In this document: positions 6,569 to 15,492 of the stretch, in pieces
Layout of the letters: each line of letters begins with the position of its first letter
Position numbering within the stretch: the first letter of the stretch is position 1
The notes under the pieces: generated by a model
Database searches by the model: none
What the model saw: only the letters and a program-made list of their open reading frames with translations
Told to the model about the DNA's origin: nothing
Position numbers and translations under genes: made by a program
Origin: Alphaproteobacteria bacterium
GTDB lineage: Bacteria > Pseudomonadota > Alphaproteobacteria > RF32 > CAG-239
Assembly (NCBI GenBank): GCA_015062435.1
Contig: SUUR01000014.1
Coordinates: forward strand, 1-35,564
Length of the DNA stretch: 35,564 bases
Direction: 5' to 3'

Positions 6569-8242
6569 ATGTTTGTAAGCTTGAATCGTAAAGTTATATA
6601 TAGCATTTTGTTTTTATTTCTAGTAGTCACCACTATTTTTGCTTCTACTTTTTACATTATATACGGCAACAAAATTCAAAATGAACAATTAGCCAGCATT
6701 CAACGAAACCAACAATACATTGACCTTTTATATAAAAACATCAACATGACCAATGAATTTAGGCAAATTCTTAATTCATATCCGAACATACAAATTTCTC
6801 CGACTTTAAGTAATACTCTTCATCTAACTCACTATGAAGAACAGCTTCGTTCAGAACAAAAACGCATATCTGAAATGCTCAAAATTTACGAACAACGCTA
6901 TAATGCCATACAAGAAAGTCTGAATATTTTTGGAATCAGCTCCATTTTAATAATTTTCATTATATTTTTTGTCGGATTGTTAATCAGCAAATGGATTCTG
7001 AACCCTATAAATAAAATTTCGGCTGTTTCAGAAAAAGTTTCTGCCGGAGACATATCCGTCAGAATAAAGAACATCAAAAAATCCATATTTATGGATGAAT
7101 TGGATAAGCTCATTCTGACATTTAATCAAATGTTGGACAATTTACAAAATGTAATATCTCAAATTAAAGATAAAGAAACATTTTTACAATCCCTCATTGA
7201 CAGTATCCCTGATGGTATTCGTGTTATAGACAAGAAATACAATATTATAGTAGCTAACAAAGCATACTACAAACAAGTAGGTAAAGCACAAATCAATTGC
7301 AAAAAATGCTATGAAGCATCTCAAAAGCTGTCATCACCTTGCAACCCTGATACATTTCAATGTCCGGTTAATGATATTTTGTTTCAACGCAAAAAGAACC
7401 TTAACGTTATTCAACAATTTTGTCATGCCCCTAACCGTCACCTTTCAATAAATGCAGCACCAATGTACCATTCAGGAAAAGTAGAATATGTAGTTGAAGC
7501 CATTCGAGATCTAAGTGAAGACATAAATTTTTCGCATCAGCAAAAGATTTCATCTCTAGGCTTTTTATCAACATCAATTGCTCACGAAATAAAAAACCAC
7601 TTAGGAGCACTACGTTTATTATTAGAACGAATTCTTGACAAATTTTATGCCGATAAAGATGACTCAGATGAAATTAAAAGTAATTTACTTATGATTTATT
7701 CTGAACTTGTCAGTTGTATAGATGTTCCGGAAAGATTATTAAAATTAACCAGAAATTCATCAGAAATATCTCAACAAATTAACATTTCAGACTGCATATC
7801 TGATGTTGTAAATCTTCTTGACTTTGAAGCTAAAAGTTTAGGAATATCTATTGAGCTATCCTTTCCAAACACAGATTTATACATCATCGGAAACGAAGCG
7901 GATTTTAAAATGGTCGTCATAAACATTATTTTAAACGCACTAAAAGCAATGAACAACAATGGCATACTTACCATAAACATCAAACGCAACAAAGCCAAAA
8001 ACATCATTATCAGTTTTACAGATACCGGCGTAGGTATTGCTCCGGAAAACATTCACCGTATTTTTGATCCGTTTTTCACCGGCTCAACCAACAACATAAA
8101 AAAAGGAACAGGATTAGGACTATCCATTGCCAAAACCATCGTAGAAAAGATTGGAGGCAATATCAGCGTCAGCAGTACACTTGGTTCAGGAAGTTGCTTC
8201 ACCTTATCATTCCCCCCAATAAAAACTGTTGCAAAAAAATAA
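6569..8242 (+). CDS. Membrane PAS sensor histidine kinase, orphan, with cysteine cluster
   Basis: Two-component sensor kinase. I choose the ATG at 6569 (557 residues) because AAAAAGG precedes it by eight bases, while the ATG at 6548 has none. Order: membrane helix 1 (about 11-34), a periplasmic loop of about 90 residues, helix 2 (about 130-152), and a HAMP domain ([20 protein letters not shown]). A PAS domain (about 200-325) carries five cysteines at 244, 247, 258, 265 and 285. A HisKA region has the phospho-acceptor His339 in [20 protein letters not shown]. The ATPase domain has N box [11 protein letters not shown]1 [12 protein letters not shown] box FDPFF and G2 [10 protein letters not shown]. 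The kinase domain resembles the NtrB/AtoS type that partners sigma-54 activators, but no response regulator is adjacent. infA follows 46 bases later and is probably independent. Confidence 0.88.
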   Translation: MFVSLNRKVIYSILFLFLVVTTIFASTFYIIYGNKIQNEQLASIQRNQQYIDLLYKNINMTNEFRQILNSYPNIQISPTLSNTLHLTHYEEQLRSEQKRISEMLKIYEQRYNAIQESLNIFGISSILIIFIIFFVGLLISKWILNPINKISAVSEKVSAGDISVRIKNIKKSIFMDELDKLILTFNQMLDNLQNVISQIKDKETFLQSLIDSIPDGIRVIDKKYNIIVANKAYYKQVGKAQINCKKCYEASQKLSSPCNPDTFQCPVNDILFQRKKNLNVIQQFCHAPNRHLSINAAPMYHSGKVEYVVEAIRDLSEDINFSHQQKISSLGFLSTSIAHEIKNHLGALRLLLERILDKFYADKDDSDEIKSNLLMIYSELVSCIDVPERLLKLTRNSSEISQQINISDCISDVVNLLDFEAKSLGISIELSFPNTDLYIIGNEADFKMVVINIILNALKAMNNNGILTINIKRNKAKNIIISFTDTGVGIAPENIHRIFDPFFTGSTNNIKKGTGLGLSIAKTIVEKIGGNISVSSTLGSGSCFTLSFPPIKTVAKK

Positions 8243-8288
8243 ATCAGGGTTTATTAATAATCCAAATCAACCAAATAAGGACTGTTTT

Positions 8289-8510
8289 ATGAGTAAAGAA
8301 GAACTATTAGAATTTAGTGGTGAAGTTATCGAAAAGTTACCCAATGCCATGTTTCGTGTAAAACTAGAAAATGGTGTAGAAATATTAGCCCATACTGCCG
8401 GAAAAATGCGTAAATTTCGCATTCGTGTCATGGTAGGAGATAAGGTTGATATTGAAATGACACCTTATGACCTCACTAAAGGTCGCATAACATTTCGCCA
8501 CAAAGAATAA
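8289..8510 (+). CDS. infA: Translation initiation factor IF-1
   Basis: Binds the ribosomal A site during initiation and helps IF-2 and IF-3. The start is the ATG at 8289, with AAGGA at 8277-8281. This gives 73 residues, close to the usual 72, and removes a spurious 20-residue upstream extension. The OB-fold sequence is typical: [59 protein letters not shown] and KGRITFRHK. It is followed directly by a compact bidirectional terminator. Confidence 0.97.
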   Translation: MSKEELLEFSGEVIEKLPNAMFRVKLENGVEILAHTAGKMRKFRIRVMVGDKVDIEMTPYDLTKGRITFRHKE

Positions 8511-8516
8511 AAAAAT

Positions 8517-8540
8517 AAAAACCGCCGATTGGCGGTTTTT
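8517..8540. terminator. Bidirectional terminator between infA and the GNAT gene
   Basis: Stem ACCGCC/GGCGGT (8521-8526 and 8531-8536), loop GATT, flanked by an A run on the left and a T run on the right. It therefore works for infA on the plus strand and for the acetyltransferase on the minus strand. Confidence 0.88.
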
Positions 8541-8550
8541 ATTTTAATAC

Positions 8551-8988
8551 CTATATTTTCTTGACCATTTTTGCAAAGGTTAACCCTTGTTCTTCAAAAA
8601 TATCTCCTTCTTGGCTAAAACCACATTTTTCATAAAAATGCACCGCAGTTAATCTGGCATGCATTATCACATTTTCATACCCAACTTCTTTTGCTCTGTT
8701 CAATGCATAATCAACCATTGCACGCCCGATACCTTCACGTTGATACTTATTTTCCACACACACTTCCATCAATCTTACTGTATTGTTGTCAATAGGAGCC
8801 AACATCAATCCTCCGATTAATTTATCATCTAAAGCTTCGACACACCCGATATGCAAATAATTTATCTCATTAGCCCGATACGCATCTAAAAATTTTAATC
8901 CTAGAGGCTCCAATAATATTTTATATCTGAGTTCCACCAATTCGTCATAACGGGTAGAGCCGAAATCTACATCAATCATTTTTCTCAT
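8551..8988 (-). CDS. GNAT-family N-acetyltransferase
   Basis: Predicted acetyl-CoA-dependent N-acetyltransferase; the substrate cannot be told from sequence. The 145-residue protein is one GNAT domain. Beta strand 4 carries RLMEVCVENKYQREGIGRAM, including the acetyl-CoA pyrophosphate loop QREGIGRA of the Q/RxxGxG/A type. This is followed by YENVIMHARLTAVHFYEKCG, a typical motif B with the AVHFYEKCGF ending shared by many GNATs. The ATG at 8986-8988 has a strong GGAGGAG four bases upstream; an ATG three codons on is possible. It is a single-gene unit between two gaps, convergent with infA, and I see no operon partner. Confidence 0.88.
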   Translation of the reverse strand: MRKMIDVDFGSTRYDELVELRYKILLEPLGLKFLDAYRANEINYLHIGCVEALDDKLIGGLMLAPIDNNTVRLMEVCVENKYQREGIGRAMVDYALNRAKEVGYENVIMHARLTAVHFYEKCGFSQEGDIFEEQGLTFAKMVKKI

Positions 8989-9141
8989 GATTCTCCTCCC
9001 TGAAACAATAATAACATTGATTATAGCTCATTAAATGCCATATAGTCAATCCATAGATACATAGATTAATAAAAATTTGAGTTGCGAAATTTTAAAATTC
9101 GGATATTTTCAATATAAATACAACCATCAAAGAAATAAGAC

Positions 9142-10950
9142 ATGACACAATACGATTTAAATAAAATAAGAAACTTTGCAATTATCGCTCATATTGATCA
9201 CGGAAAATCAACTTTGGCAGATAGGCTCATCGAAACTTGCGGAGGTCTGGAAAAAAGAGAAATGACCGAACAGGTTTTAGACAATATGGATATAGAAAAA
9301 GAACGAGGCATCACCATCAAAGCTCAAACCGTACGCCTTAATTATCAGGCACAAGATGGTAACATTTATCAACTTAACCTCATAGACACCCCCGGACACG
9401 TTGATTTTTCATATGAAGTTTCACGTTCACTGGCATCTTGTGAAGGATCAATTTTAGTTGTAGATGCCACACAAGGTGTTGAGGCTCAAACACTTGCAAA
9501 CGTATACCTTGCTATCGACAATAATCACGAGATTATTCCGGTGCTCAACAAAATAGATTTACCATCAGCAGATCCTGATAGAGTAAAAACGCAAATAGAA
9601 GATGTCATTGGTATAGATGCATCATCTGCAATTGAAACATCAGGAAAATCAGGACTTGGAGTCCCGGAACTTTTGGAAGCTATTGTTACTCAACTTCCGG
9701 CTCCGCAAGGTGACCATACAGCTCCTTTAAAAGCATTGCTTATTGATAGCTGGTATGACAGCTACTTAGGTGTAATTATTTTGGTTAGAGTACATGATGG
9801 TGTCCTCCGCAAAAAAATGCAAATCCGAATGATGTCTAATAATGCCACGTATCAAATTGATAAAGTCGGCATCTTTTCTCCTAAAATGACAGACACAGAT
9901 GCCTTATACGCCGGAGAGGTCGGATTTATAACCGCTAGTATCAAAAGTGTAGGAGATTGTAGTATCGGCGACACCATTACCGAACATAAAAACCCATGTA
10001 CTGCCCCTTTACAAGGATTTAAAGCTTCTGTTCCTGTTGTATTTTGCTCAATTTTTCCGGTTGATTCCAGTCAATATGACTTATTAAAAGATGCTCTTGC
10101 CAAACTTAAATTAAATGATGCCAGTATAGATTACCAAAATGAAAACTCCGCAGCACTCGGATTAGGTTTCCGTTGTGGTTTCTTAGGTTTACTGCATATG
10201 GAAATAATTCAAGAGCGTCTGAGTAGAGAATTTGATCTTGACCTAATCACAACAGCTCCTTCTGTTGCTTATAAGATACACCTTACCAATGGCTCTGAAA
10301 TCACTCTTCACAATCCGGCTGACATGCCAGATCCCACACAAATACAAACGATTGAAGAACCTATGGTTAAAGCCACAATTTTAGTACCGGATACTTATCT
10401 TGGCTCCGTACTAAAGTTATGCACGGAAAGAAGAGGAGAGCAAATAGAATTAACATACGTTGGCTCCAGAGCTATGGTAATATACAAAATACCGCTTAAT
10501 GAAATTGTATTTGATTTTTATGACAGACTAAAATCAATCACCAGCGGCTATGCCAGTTTCGATTATGAACTAATCGGTTATCAAACATCTGATTTGGTTA
10601 AAGTACAAATCCTGATTAATGAAGAACCCGTAGATGCTTTAGCTTTCTTATGTCACCGTAGTGAAGCAGAATCTCGAGGCAGACAAATTTGTGAACGTCT
10701 TAAAGATTTGATTCCCAGACATCTTTTTAAAATTCCCTTACAAGCCACTATCGGTGGGCGAGTTGTTGCTCGAGAAACGATTTCTGCACTACGCAAAGAT
10801 GTAACAGCCAAATGCTATGGCGGTGATGTTACCCGCAAACGTAAACTTCTGGACAAACAAAAGAAAGGAAAACTCAGAATGCGCCAATTTGGTAAAGTAG
10901 AAGTTCCTCAGTCTGCGTTTATCGAAGCCTTACGCATAGGAGACCAATAA
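9142..10950 (+). CDS. lepA: Elongation factor 4 (back-translocase LepA)
   Basis: Ribosome-associated GTPase that can back-translocate ribosomes and aids subunit biogenesis. The 602-residue protein is the expected length. GTPase motifs: HIDHGKST (17-24), DTPGH (82-86) and NKID (136-139). The EF-G-like domains II, III and V follow, then the LepA-specific C-terminal domain with [20 protein letters not shown] and [20 protein letters not shown], which separates it from EF-G and BipA. The 153-base upstream gap is AT-rich with only weak promoter-like boxes (for example TTGCGA at 9082-9087 and TATTTT at 9104-9109). The ribosome binding site is also weak. Confidence 0.97.
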   Translation: MTQYDLNKIRNFAIIAHIDHGKSTLADRLIETCGGLEKREMTEQVLDNMDIEKERGITIKAQTVRLNYQAQDGNIYQLNLIDTPGHVDFSYEVSRSLASCEGSILVVDATQGVEAQTLANVYLAIDNNHEIIPVLNKIDLPSADPDRVKTQIEDVIGIDASSAIETSGKSGLGVPELLEAIVTQLPAPQGDHTAPLKALLIDSWYDSYLGVIILVRVHDGVLRKKMQIRMMSNNATYQIDKVGIFSPKMTDTDALYAGEVGFITASIKSVGDCSIGDTITEHKNPCTAPLQGFKASVPVVFCSIFPVDSSQYDLLKDALAKLKLNDASIDYQNENSAALGLGFRCGFLGLLHMEIIQERLSREFDLDLITTAPSVAYKIHLTNGSEITLHNPADMPDPTQIQTIEEPMVKATILVPDTYLGSVLKLCTERRGEQIELTYVGSRAMVIYKIPLNEIVFDFYDRLKSITSGYASFDYELIGYQTSDLVKVQILINEEPVDALAFLCHRSEAESRGRQICERLKDLIPRHLFKIPLQATIGGRVVARETISALRKDVTAKCYGGDVTRKRKLLDKQKKGKLRMRQFGKVEVPQSAFIEALRIGDQ

Positions 10951-10974
10951 AACAATAGATTTTTAAATTCTCTT

Positions 10975-10983
10975 TGCTATAAT
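10975..10983 (+). promoter_or_regulatory. Extended -10 promoter of deoB
   Basis: TGC directly before a perfect TATAAT (10978-10983) makes an extended -10 element, which does not need a good -35. Transcription would start near 10990, leaving a leader of about 25 bases that contains the GAGGAG ribosome binding site of deoB. Confidence 0.6.
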
Positions 10984-11014
10984 CTCAAACATAATAATTT
11001 GAGGAGTTTATATA

Positions 11015-12214
11015 ATGGGAAAAGCAATTATTTTAATGATGGACTCTTTTGGTATCGGTGGCGCACCTGATGCCGCCCAATATAACGATAAAGGCGCAAA
11101 TACTTTTGGAAACATTGCTAAAGCCAATTTGGGTCTAAACATACCAAACTTAGTTAAACTTGGATTAGCCAAAGCAGCTGAAAATGCCTGTGGCCAAGCA
11201 CCGCAAATTGGCATTCAAGACATTGCTCAACTTAGCCTTCCTTCCAAATACGGACATGCCAAAGAACTCAGCAGAGCCAAAGACACCACTTCCGGACATT
11301 GGGAAATGGCTGGAATACCTGTACTACAAGAATGGGGATATTTTCCCAAAAGCGAGCCCTCATTTCCTCATGAACTGATTTCATCAATTTGCCAACGAGC
11401 TGGAATTTCCGGAATTTTAGGAAACAGAGCTGCTTCCGGAACAAAAATTATTGAAGAACTCGGTGAAACACATATTAAAACAGGTATGCCCATCTTTTAT
11501 ACTTCGGTAGATAGTTGTCTGCAAATTGCCGCACATGAAAAATATTTTGGCCTTCAAAAATTATATGACTTATGCCAAATTGCTTTTGAAGAAGTTCGTC
11601 CTTATAAAATAGCTCGAGTTATCGCCAGACCGTTTATTGGAGAAAGCTCAACAGATTTTGTTCGTACCGGAAATCGTCATGACTACTCCGTAGCCCCGTT
11701 CGCTCCGACACTTCTTGACAAACTCAAAGCCCGCAAACACTCCGTCATAGCACTCGGAAAAATCAGTGATATTTTTGCCGGACAAGGAATTAGCAAAAAA
11801 GTTCCGGCTTCAGGACTGGAAGAACTTTGGAACAAAACCTTGCAAGAGATATCTGCCGCTCCGGATAACAGCCTTATTTTCACCAATTTTGTAGACTTTG
11901 ATATGGTTTATGGGCATCGTAGAGATGTAAAAGGATATGCTCGAGCTCTTGAATACTTTGATAAAAGACTACCTGAAATTGCTGGTGTTTTGCAAGCAGA
12001 TGATATTGTATTCATTACGGCTGATCACGGAAATGATCCCACTTACACAGGAACTGATCACACCAGAGAGCAAGTTCCCGTAATCATGTTTGGCAAACAT
12101 GTAAAACCAGCTGATATTGGTCAACGCCAAACCTTTGCAGACATTGCCCAAACAATTGCAGAATACTTTAATATCGAGCCGTTCGAATACGGAACATCTT
12201 TTTTGAAAGACTAA
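11015..12214 (+). CDS. deoB: Phosphopentomutase
   Basis: Converts (deoxy)ribose 1-phosphate to (deoxy)ribose 5-phosphate, joining nucleoside phosphorolysis to central metabolism. At 399 residues it is close to E. coli DeoB (407). The alkaline-phosphatase-superfamily metal site is visible: MMDSFGIGGAPDA at the N-terminus, FVDFDMVYGHRRD, and ITADHGNDPTYTGTDHTREQ near the C-terminus. The family insert and the segment RAKDTTSGHWEMAGIP, holding the phospho-acceptor threonine region, are also present. It has its own extended -10 promoter and is followed after three bases by pgeF, so the pair is an operon. The rest of the deo pathway lies 6 kb downstream on the other strand. Confidence 0.97.
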   Translation: MGKAIILMMDSFGIGGAPDAAQYNDKGANTFGNIAKANLGLNIPNLVKLGLAKAAENACGQAPQIGIQDIAQLSLPSKYGHAKELSRAKDTTSGHWEMAGIPVLQEWGYFPKSEPSFPHELISSICQRAGISGILGNRAASGTKIIEELGETHIKTGMPIFYTSVDSCLQIAAHEKYFGLQKLYDLCQIAFEEVRPYKIARVIARPFIGESSTDFVRTGNRHDYSVAPFAPTLLDKLKARKHSVIALGKISDIFAGQGISKKVPASGLEELWNKTLQEISAAPDNSLIFTNFVDFDMVYGHRRDVKGYARALEYFDKRLPEIAGVLQADDIVFITADHGNDPTYTGTDHTREQVPVIMFGKHVKPADIGQRQTFADIAQTIAEYFNIEPFEYGTSFLKD

Positions 12215-12217
12215 CAA

Positions 12218-12976
12218 ATGACTTGGTTTTCACCTAATCTTCCGCCAAACAAACATTGTTTTTGGGGTTCAACCGGTGGCTTTTCTCAAGGCCTGTATAA
12301 AGGACTTAATGTAAACACCAAAAGTAAAGACGACAAATCTCATTTGCTTGCAAATCTTCAACAAGTGGCCCAATATTTCGGTCTAAATAAAGAAAATTTA
12401 CTCTTATTAAATCAAGGTGTTTCAGCAAAAGTAGAATATATAACATCACCGTCACAAGATATTATATGGGCAGATGGAGCCGTTACCGATAAACCTCAAA
12501 TTATTTTATGCATCCGTACGGCAGACTGCGCTCCGGTTCTTTTGGCTGACTATAAACATGGAATAATCGGAGCTGCACACGCCGGTTGGCGAGGAGCATT
12601 TTCCGGAATAATACAAAACACCATAGAATTAATGCTTCAAAAAGGTGCTGAAAAATCAGATATATCAGCAGCCGTCGGCCCTTGCATCGGACAATCCTCT
12701 TACGAAGTTGATCACAATTTTTATAATCAATTTTTAGATGCTTCATCAACCAATTCTCAATATTTCTTAACCGGAAAACCGCAACATTATTACTTCAATT
12801 TAGAAAAGTTTTGCTCAGATATCATTCGTTCTTGCGGAATAAACAATGTAGTTACATCTGGAATTGATACATATACCAAACCTGACGAGTATTACAGTTT
12901 TCGTCGATTTACTCATCAAAACTTAATAACCGAACCCAAATGTTTTCCTACAGAATTATCGGCAATAACCTTATAA
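12218..12976 (+). CDS. pgeF: PgeF/YfiH/LACC1-family protein, atypical metal site
   Basis: Member of the 'laccase-domain' (YfiH, DUF152) family. Bacterial members edit peptidoglycan precursors or act as purine nucleoside enzymes releasing ribose 1-phosphate. The 252 residues show the family landmarks: CIRTADCAPVLLAD (Cys104), AAHAGWRGAFSGI (His121), AVGPCIGQSSYEVD and SGIDTYTKPDEYYSFRR. The family's first metal-ligand histidine normally lies in a QVH motif; here the matching stretch is NQGVSAKV, with valine at 68 where histidine is expected. Activity may therefore be changed or lost. Co-transcription with deoB, whose substrate is ribose 1-phosphate, fits a nucleoside role better than a cell-wall role, but this is inference. 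Confidence 0.85.
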   Translation: MTWFSPNLPPNKHCFWGSTGGFSQGLYKGLNVNTKSKDDKSHLLANLQQVAQYFGLNKENLLLLNQGVSAKVEYITSPSQDIIWADGAVTDKPQIILCIRTADCAPVLLADYKHGIIGAAHAGWRGAFSGIIQNTIELMLQKGAEKSDISAAVGPCIGQSSYEVDHNFYNQFLDASSTNSQYFLTGKPQHYYFNLEKFCSDIIRSCGINNVVTSGIDTYTKPDEYYSFRRFTHQNLITEPKCFPTELSAITL

Positions 12977-13062
12977 GTGAACAAAATATTGATATCTCTT
13001 TTATTTTTATAAAAATTACTTTATAATTATCTGTATTGAAACAACAACATGTTATAACTTCT

Positions 13063-14229
13063 ATGTCACCACTTGGAAAATTAACTCTGGCTATTATTGG
13101 CTTACGCCTATTTGGAGCAAACGGTTTTTTTATCGGAATGTTTTTGGGACATTTCATAATTGATAGAACTCACCTGATTGTTTCTCTGGAAAAACGCCTT
13201 AGCATAATTGATGATAACATCCGTCTGATGTTACCTTACAGATATTATCGTTTTTACAATCGTATAGATGGAAATTTTTGGGGTAAACTTTGGGGAACCA
13301 TTATCGGAGGAACCTTATACGGTATTAACGGCCTAATATCCTTATTCATAATAGGACACTTTATATTTGATACCCCCAAAAGCCATCATGCCACCAGATT
13401 TCGCAAAAAATTTGACCATTTTTGGGACAACCATTGGGGCAAAATCGGTGGAGCAATTTTAGGTTTTGTATTTCAAAGTCGTATTATTTTATTTTGCGGT
13501 ATTCTTTTAGGTTTCTTTTGTGATTACTACCGCATGGAACAAGCATCATTAATACCGATTGACACCATTCGTCGTTTTTGGAAAAGAATTAACCCGTTAA
13601 AATTATGGCGTCATTCTAAAGAAGCTCGTCATATTTCATTCATTCATTCAATGTCCGGTCTGGCTGCCAAAGTCGCAAAAATAGATGGTAGCGTATCAGA
13701 AAACAAAATTCGCACTTTTAAAAAACTTTTTGTAATTAAAGAAGAGGAAACATCAAAAGTTGCAAAAATATTTAATAACGCCAAAAAAACCACTAAAGGA
13801 TTTGAACAATACGCCAAACAACTAAAAACTATTTCAGCCGATAATATCGAAATGAAAGAAAGCATTATTGATAACCTTTTCAAAATCGCTAATGCTGATG
13901 GCACAATCTCCTCTTCGGCTGAAACCTTAATTGAAGAAATATCTGTAATTATTGATCTTCCAAGCGGAAATTTTGAAGTTATCAAAAACATATATCACCC
14001 CAAAACAAAAAATCCCATTATTCAAAATTACTACGATACATTAGGAGTTTTATATTCAGCAACAGATGATGAAATAAAGTCCAAATGGAAAAAACTTATT
14101 ATTCAATATCACCCTGACAGACAACAAGCCAAAGGAGCATCAACTCAAGAAATTGAACAGGCCACAGCTAAAATGGCTGAAATAAATTTTGCTTATCAGG
14201 AAATTATCCGTATCAGGAGCGGTAAATGA
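13063..14229 (+). CDS. DjlA-like membrane co-chaperone (TerB plus J domain)
   Basis: Predicted inner-membrane J-domain protein that would recruit DnaK to a membrane task. From the ATG at 13063 it has about 388 residues; a TTG at 13036 is an alternative, and neither has a clear ribosome binding site. The N-terminal third has three glycine-rich hydrophobic segments, for example AIIGLRLFGANGFFIGMFLG, GGTLYGINGLISLFIIGHFI and GGAILGFVFQSRIILFCGIL. The middle (about 195-310) is TerB-like, with two acidic helical halves of the KIDGSVSE and NADGTISS kind. The C-terminus is a J domain with YYDTLGVLYSATDDEIKSKW and the HPD motif at 350-352. A TATAAT at 13022-13027 may serve as promoter. Its last four bases overlap the amidase gene. 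Confidence 0.82.
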   Translation: MSPLGKLTLAIIGLRLFGANGFFIGMFLGHFIIDRTHLIVSLEKRLSIIDDNIRLMLPYRYYRFYNRIDGNFWGKLWGTIIGGTLYGINGLISLFIIGHFIFDTPKSHHATRFRKKFDHFWDNHWGKIGGAILGFVFQSRIILFCGILLGFFCDYYRMEQASLIPIDTIRRFWKRINPLKLWRHSKEARHISFIHSMSGLAAKVAKIDGSVSENKIRTFKKLFVIKEEETSKVAKIFNNAKKTTKGFEQYAKQLKTISADNIEMKESIIDNLFKIANADGTISSSAETLIEEISVIIDLPSGNFEVIKNIYHPKTKNPIIQNYYDTLGVLYSATDDEIKSKWKKLIIQYHPDRQQAKGASTQEIEQATAKMAEINFAYQEIIRIRSGK

Positions 14230-14966
14230 AAACATTCTATCTTCCCCATTATAATGAACGCCAAACAAACATTGATACTTTAGTAATACATTGTTCTGCT
14301 CAATCATCAAAACAAATGCTAACAACTCTTGATACATTGAAGCTTAGCACTCATTACATTATCGGCCCCAAAGGAGGTATCATCAAATGTGTAGATGAGG
14401 AAAAAAGAGCATGGCACGCCGGTCAAAGTTTTTGGCGAAATAATGAAGATATAAACTCTTGCTCCATTGGTATTGAAATGTCATCACCTCTTTTAGGCCA
14501 ATATCCATACACTCCACGACAAATTAATACTCTGAAATCTCTTTGCTCAGACATTATCAAACGCTATAACATTCCGTCATACAACATTGTTGGCCATTCA
14601 GATATTGCTCCAACACGCAAACCGGATCCGGGACTAGCTTTTGCTTGGCAAGAACTCGCCTGTTCTGGTATTGGAATATGGTATAATATCAAAGACGCCA
14701 AAAAAATATTGATTACCGATATTGCAAAACTACTTTCACTAATCGGCTATAACACTAAAGACTATCAGACAACCCAAGCCTCAGCATATGCATTTTGTCG
14801 TCGTTTTTTACCCCAATTTGTTAAAATTGAAAACGATATAAACAAATTAATTGATAATATATTACCTGATGACTTTTCTTTTATGAATGAAGCTATTTTT
14901 ATAAAAACCCTTCAAGCTGTTGCTTATGCATACTGCAAAGCATCTAATACACCTTGCAAAATATAA
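14226..14966 (+). CDS. N-acetylmuramoyl-L-alanine amidase, AmpD/AmiD type
   Basis: Zinc amidase that splits the bond between N-acetylmuramic acid and the stem peptide. The 246-residue protein has an Amidase_2 domain (about 1-160). The predicted zinc ligands are His22 (LVIHCSA), His124 (NIVGHSDIAPTRKPDPG) and Asp134, with Lys132 in the usual catalytic-side position. A C-terminal helical part (about 165-246; ITDIAKLLSLIGYNTKDY) looks like a degenerate peptidoglycan-binding domain, as in AmiD. I see no signal peptide, so it is probably cytoplasmic and recycles anhydro-muropeptides. It starts inside the end of the DjlA-like gene (ATGA overlap). Its 3' end overlaps the opposing ruvX gene by 43 bases. 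Confidence 0.9.
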   Translation: MKTFYLPHYNERQTNIDTLVIHCSAQSSKQMLTTLDTLKLSTHYIIGPKGGIIKCVDEEKRAWHAGQSFWRNNEDINSCSIGIEMSSPLLGQYPYTPRQINTLKSLCSDIIKRYNIPSYNIVGHSDIAPTRKPDPGLAFAWQELACSGIGIWYNIKDAKKILITDIAKLLSLIGYNTKDYQTTQASAYAFCRRFLPQFVKIENDINKLIDNILPDDFSFMNEAIFIKTLQAVAYAYCKASNTPCKI

Positions 14967-15382
14967 GCTGCCGAAGAACTGTCCAAAACCTTTTTACGCT
15001 TAGCTCTCGACATATCAACTTCTTTAATTAAAAAATTTTCCATTGCTTTTGACGATAATCTTTCATCCCAAAAAACATAGGGTAAAGGCATTCTTTCATA
15101 AACATCTTCAGCAAATTTTTTGACTTTTGCTGCCGTTTCACCTTCTTCACCATTCATCTGCAATGGTAAACCATATACTATTCCACCAATTTCACGTTCT
15201 CTAACTATTTTACTGATTAACTCAATATCATTTTCAAAATTTGTTCTAAAGATAGTTTTATCAGCCGTTGCCACTATTCTCATTAAATCTGATATAGCAA
15301 CTCCCAAACGTTTTTCTCCATAATCAAAACCGACTATGGCTGTATATGGCTTAAGTTGTAATTTAAATTCATGTAAATTCAT
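14924..15382 (-). CDS. ruvX: Putative pre-16S rRNA nuclease / Holliday junction resolvase-like YqgF
   Basis: RNase H-fold nuclease of the YqgF/RuvX family, implicated in 5' end maturation of 16S rRNA and formerly in Holliday-junction processing. The 152 residues contain the family acidic motifs: AIVGFDYGEKRLGVAISD (Asp20), GGIVYGLPLQMNGEEGE, FWDERLSSKAME and DSSSAAYILQGVLD (Asp134). Length is typical. The last 43 bases are antisense to the amidase gene, so the two 3' ends are interlocked. A promoter on the minus strand ends so close to the ATG that the message may have almost no leader, and no ribosome binding site is seen. Confidence 0.93.
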   Translation of the reverse strand: MNLHEFKLQLKPYTAIVGFDYGEKRLGVAISDLMRIVATADKTIFRTNFENDIELISKIVREREIGGIVYGLPLQMNGEEGETAAKVKKFAEDVYERMPLPYVFWDERLSSKAMENFLIKEVDMSRAKRKKVLDSSSAAYILQGVLDALQYA

Positions 15383-15388
15383 ATTTAT

Positions 15389-15417
15389 ATTTAACTTATT
15401 ATTAGCATAAAAGTCAA
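15389..15417 (-). promoter_or_regulatory. Promoter of ruvX, possibly giving a leaderless message
   Basis: On the minus strand TTGACT (15412-15417), 17 bases, then TTAAAT (15389-15394). The predicted start falls at or within a base or two of the ruvX ATG (15380-15382). This agrees with the absence of a ribosome binding site there. Confidence 0.5.
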
Positions 15418-15426
15418 GATTGCTAA

Positions 15427-15454
15427 TTGATTTTTAATAATCTTTGTATACAAT
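15427..15454 (+). promoter_or_regulatory. Promoter of tolB
   Basis: TTGATT (15427-15432), a 16-base spacer and TACAAT (15449-15454). The predicted start near 15461 leaves a leader of about 32 bases holding the GAAGGT ribosome binding site. It lies back-to-back with the ruvX promoter. Confidence 0.55.
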
Positions 15455-15492
15455 CAAAACAATTATAACCCCCAATTTTGAAGGTATCAAAA

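Noticed and set aside
8229..8288. Extended N-terminus for infA
   Set aside because: IF-1 proteins are about 72 residues; the ATG at 8289 has its own ribosome binding site and gives 73.
13644..13991. 115-residue minus-strand open frame inside the DjlA-like gene
   Set aside because: It is antisense to a well-supported gene and looks like the mirror of its helical TerB region; no ribosome binding site was evident.
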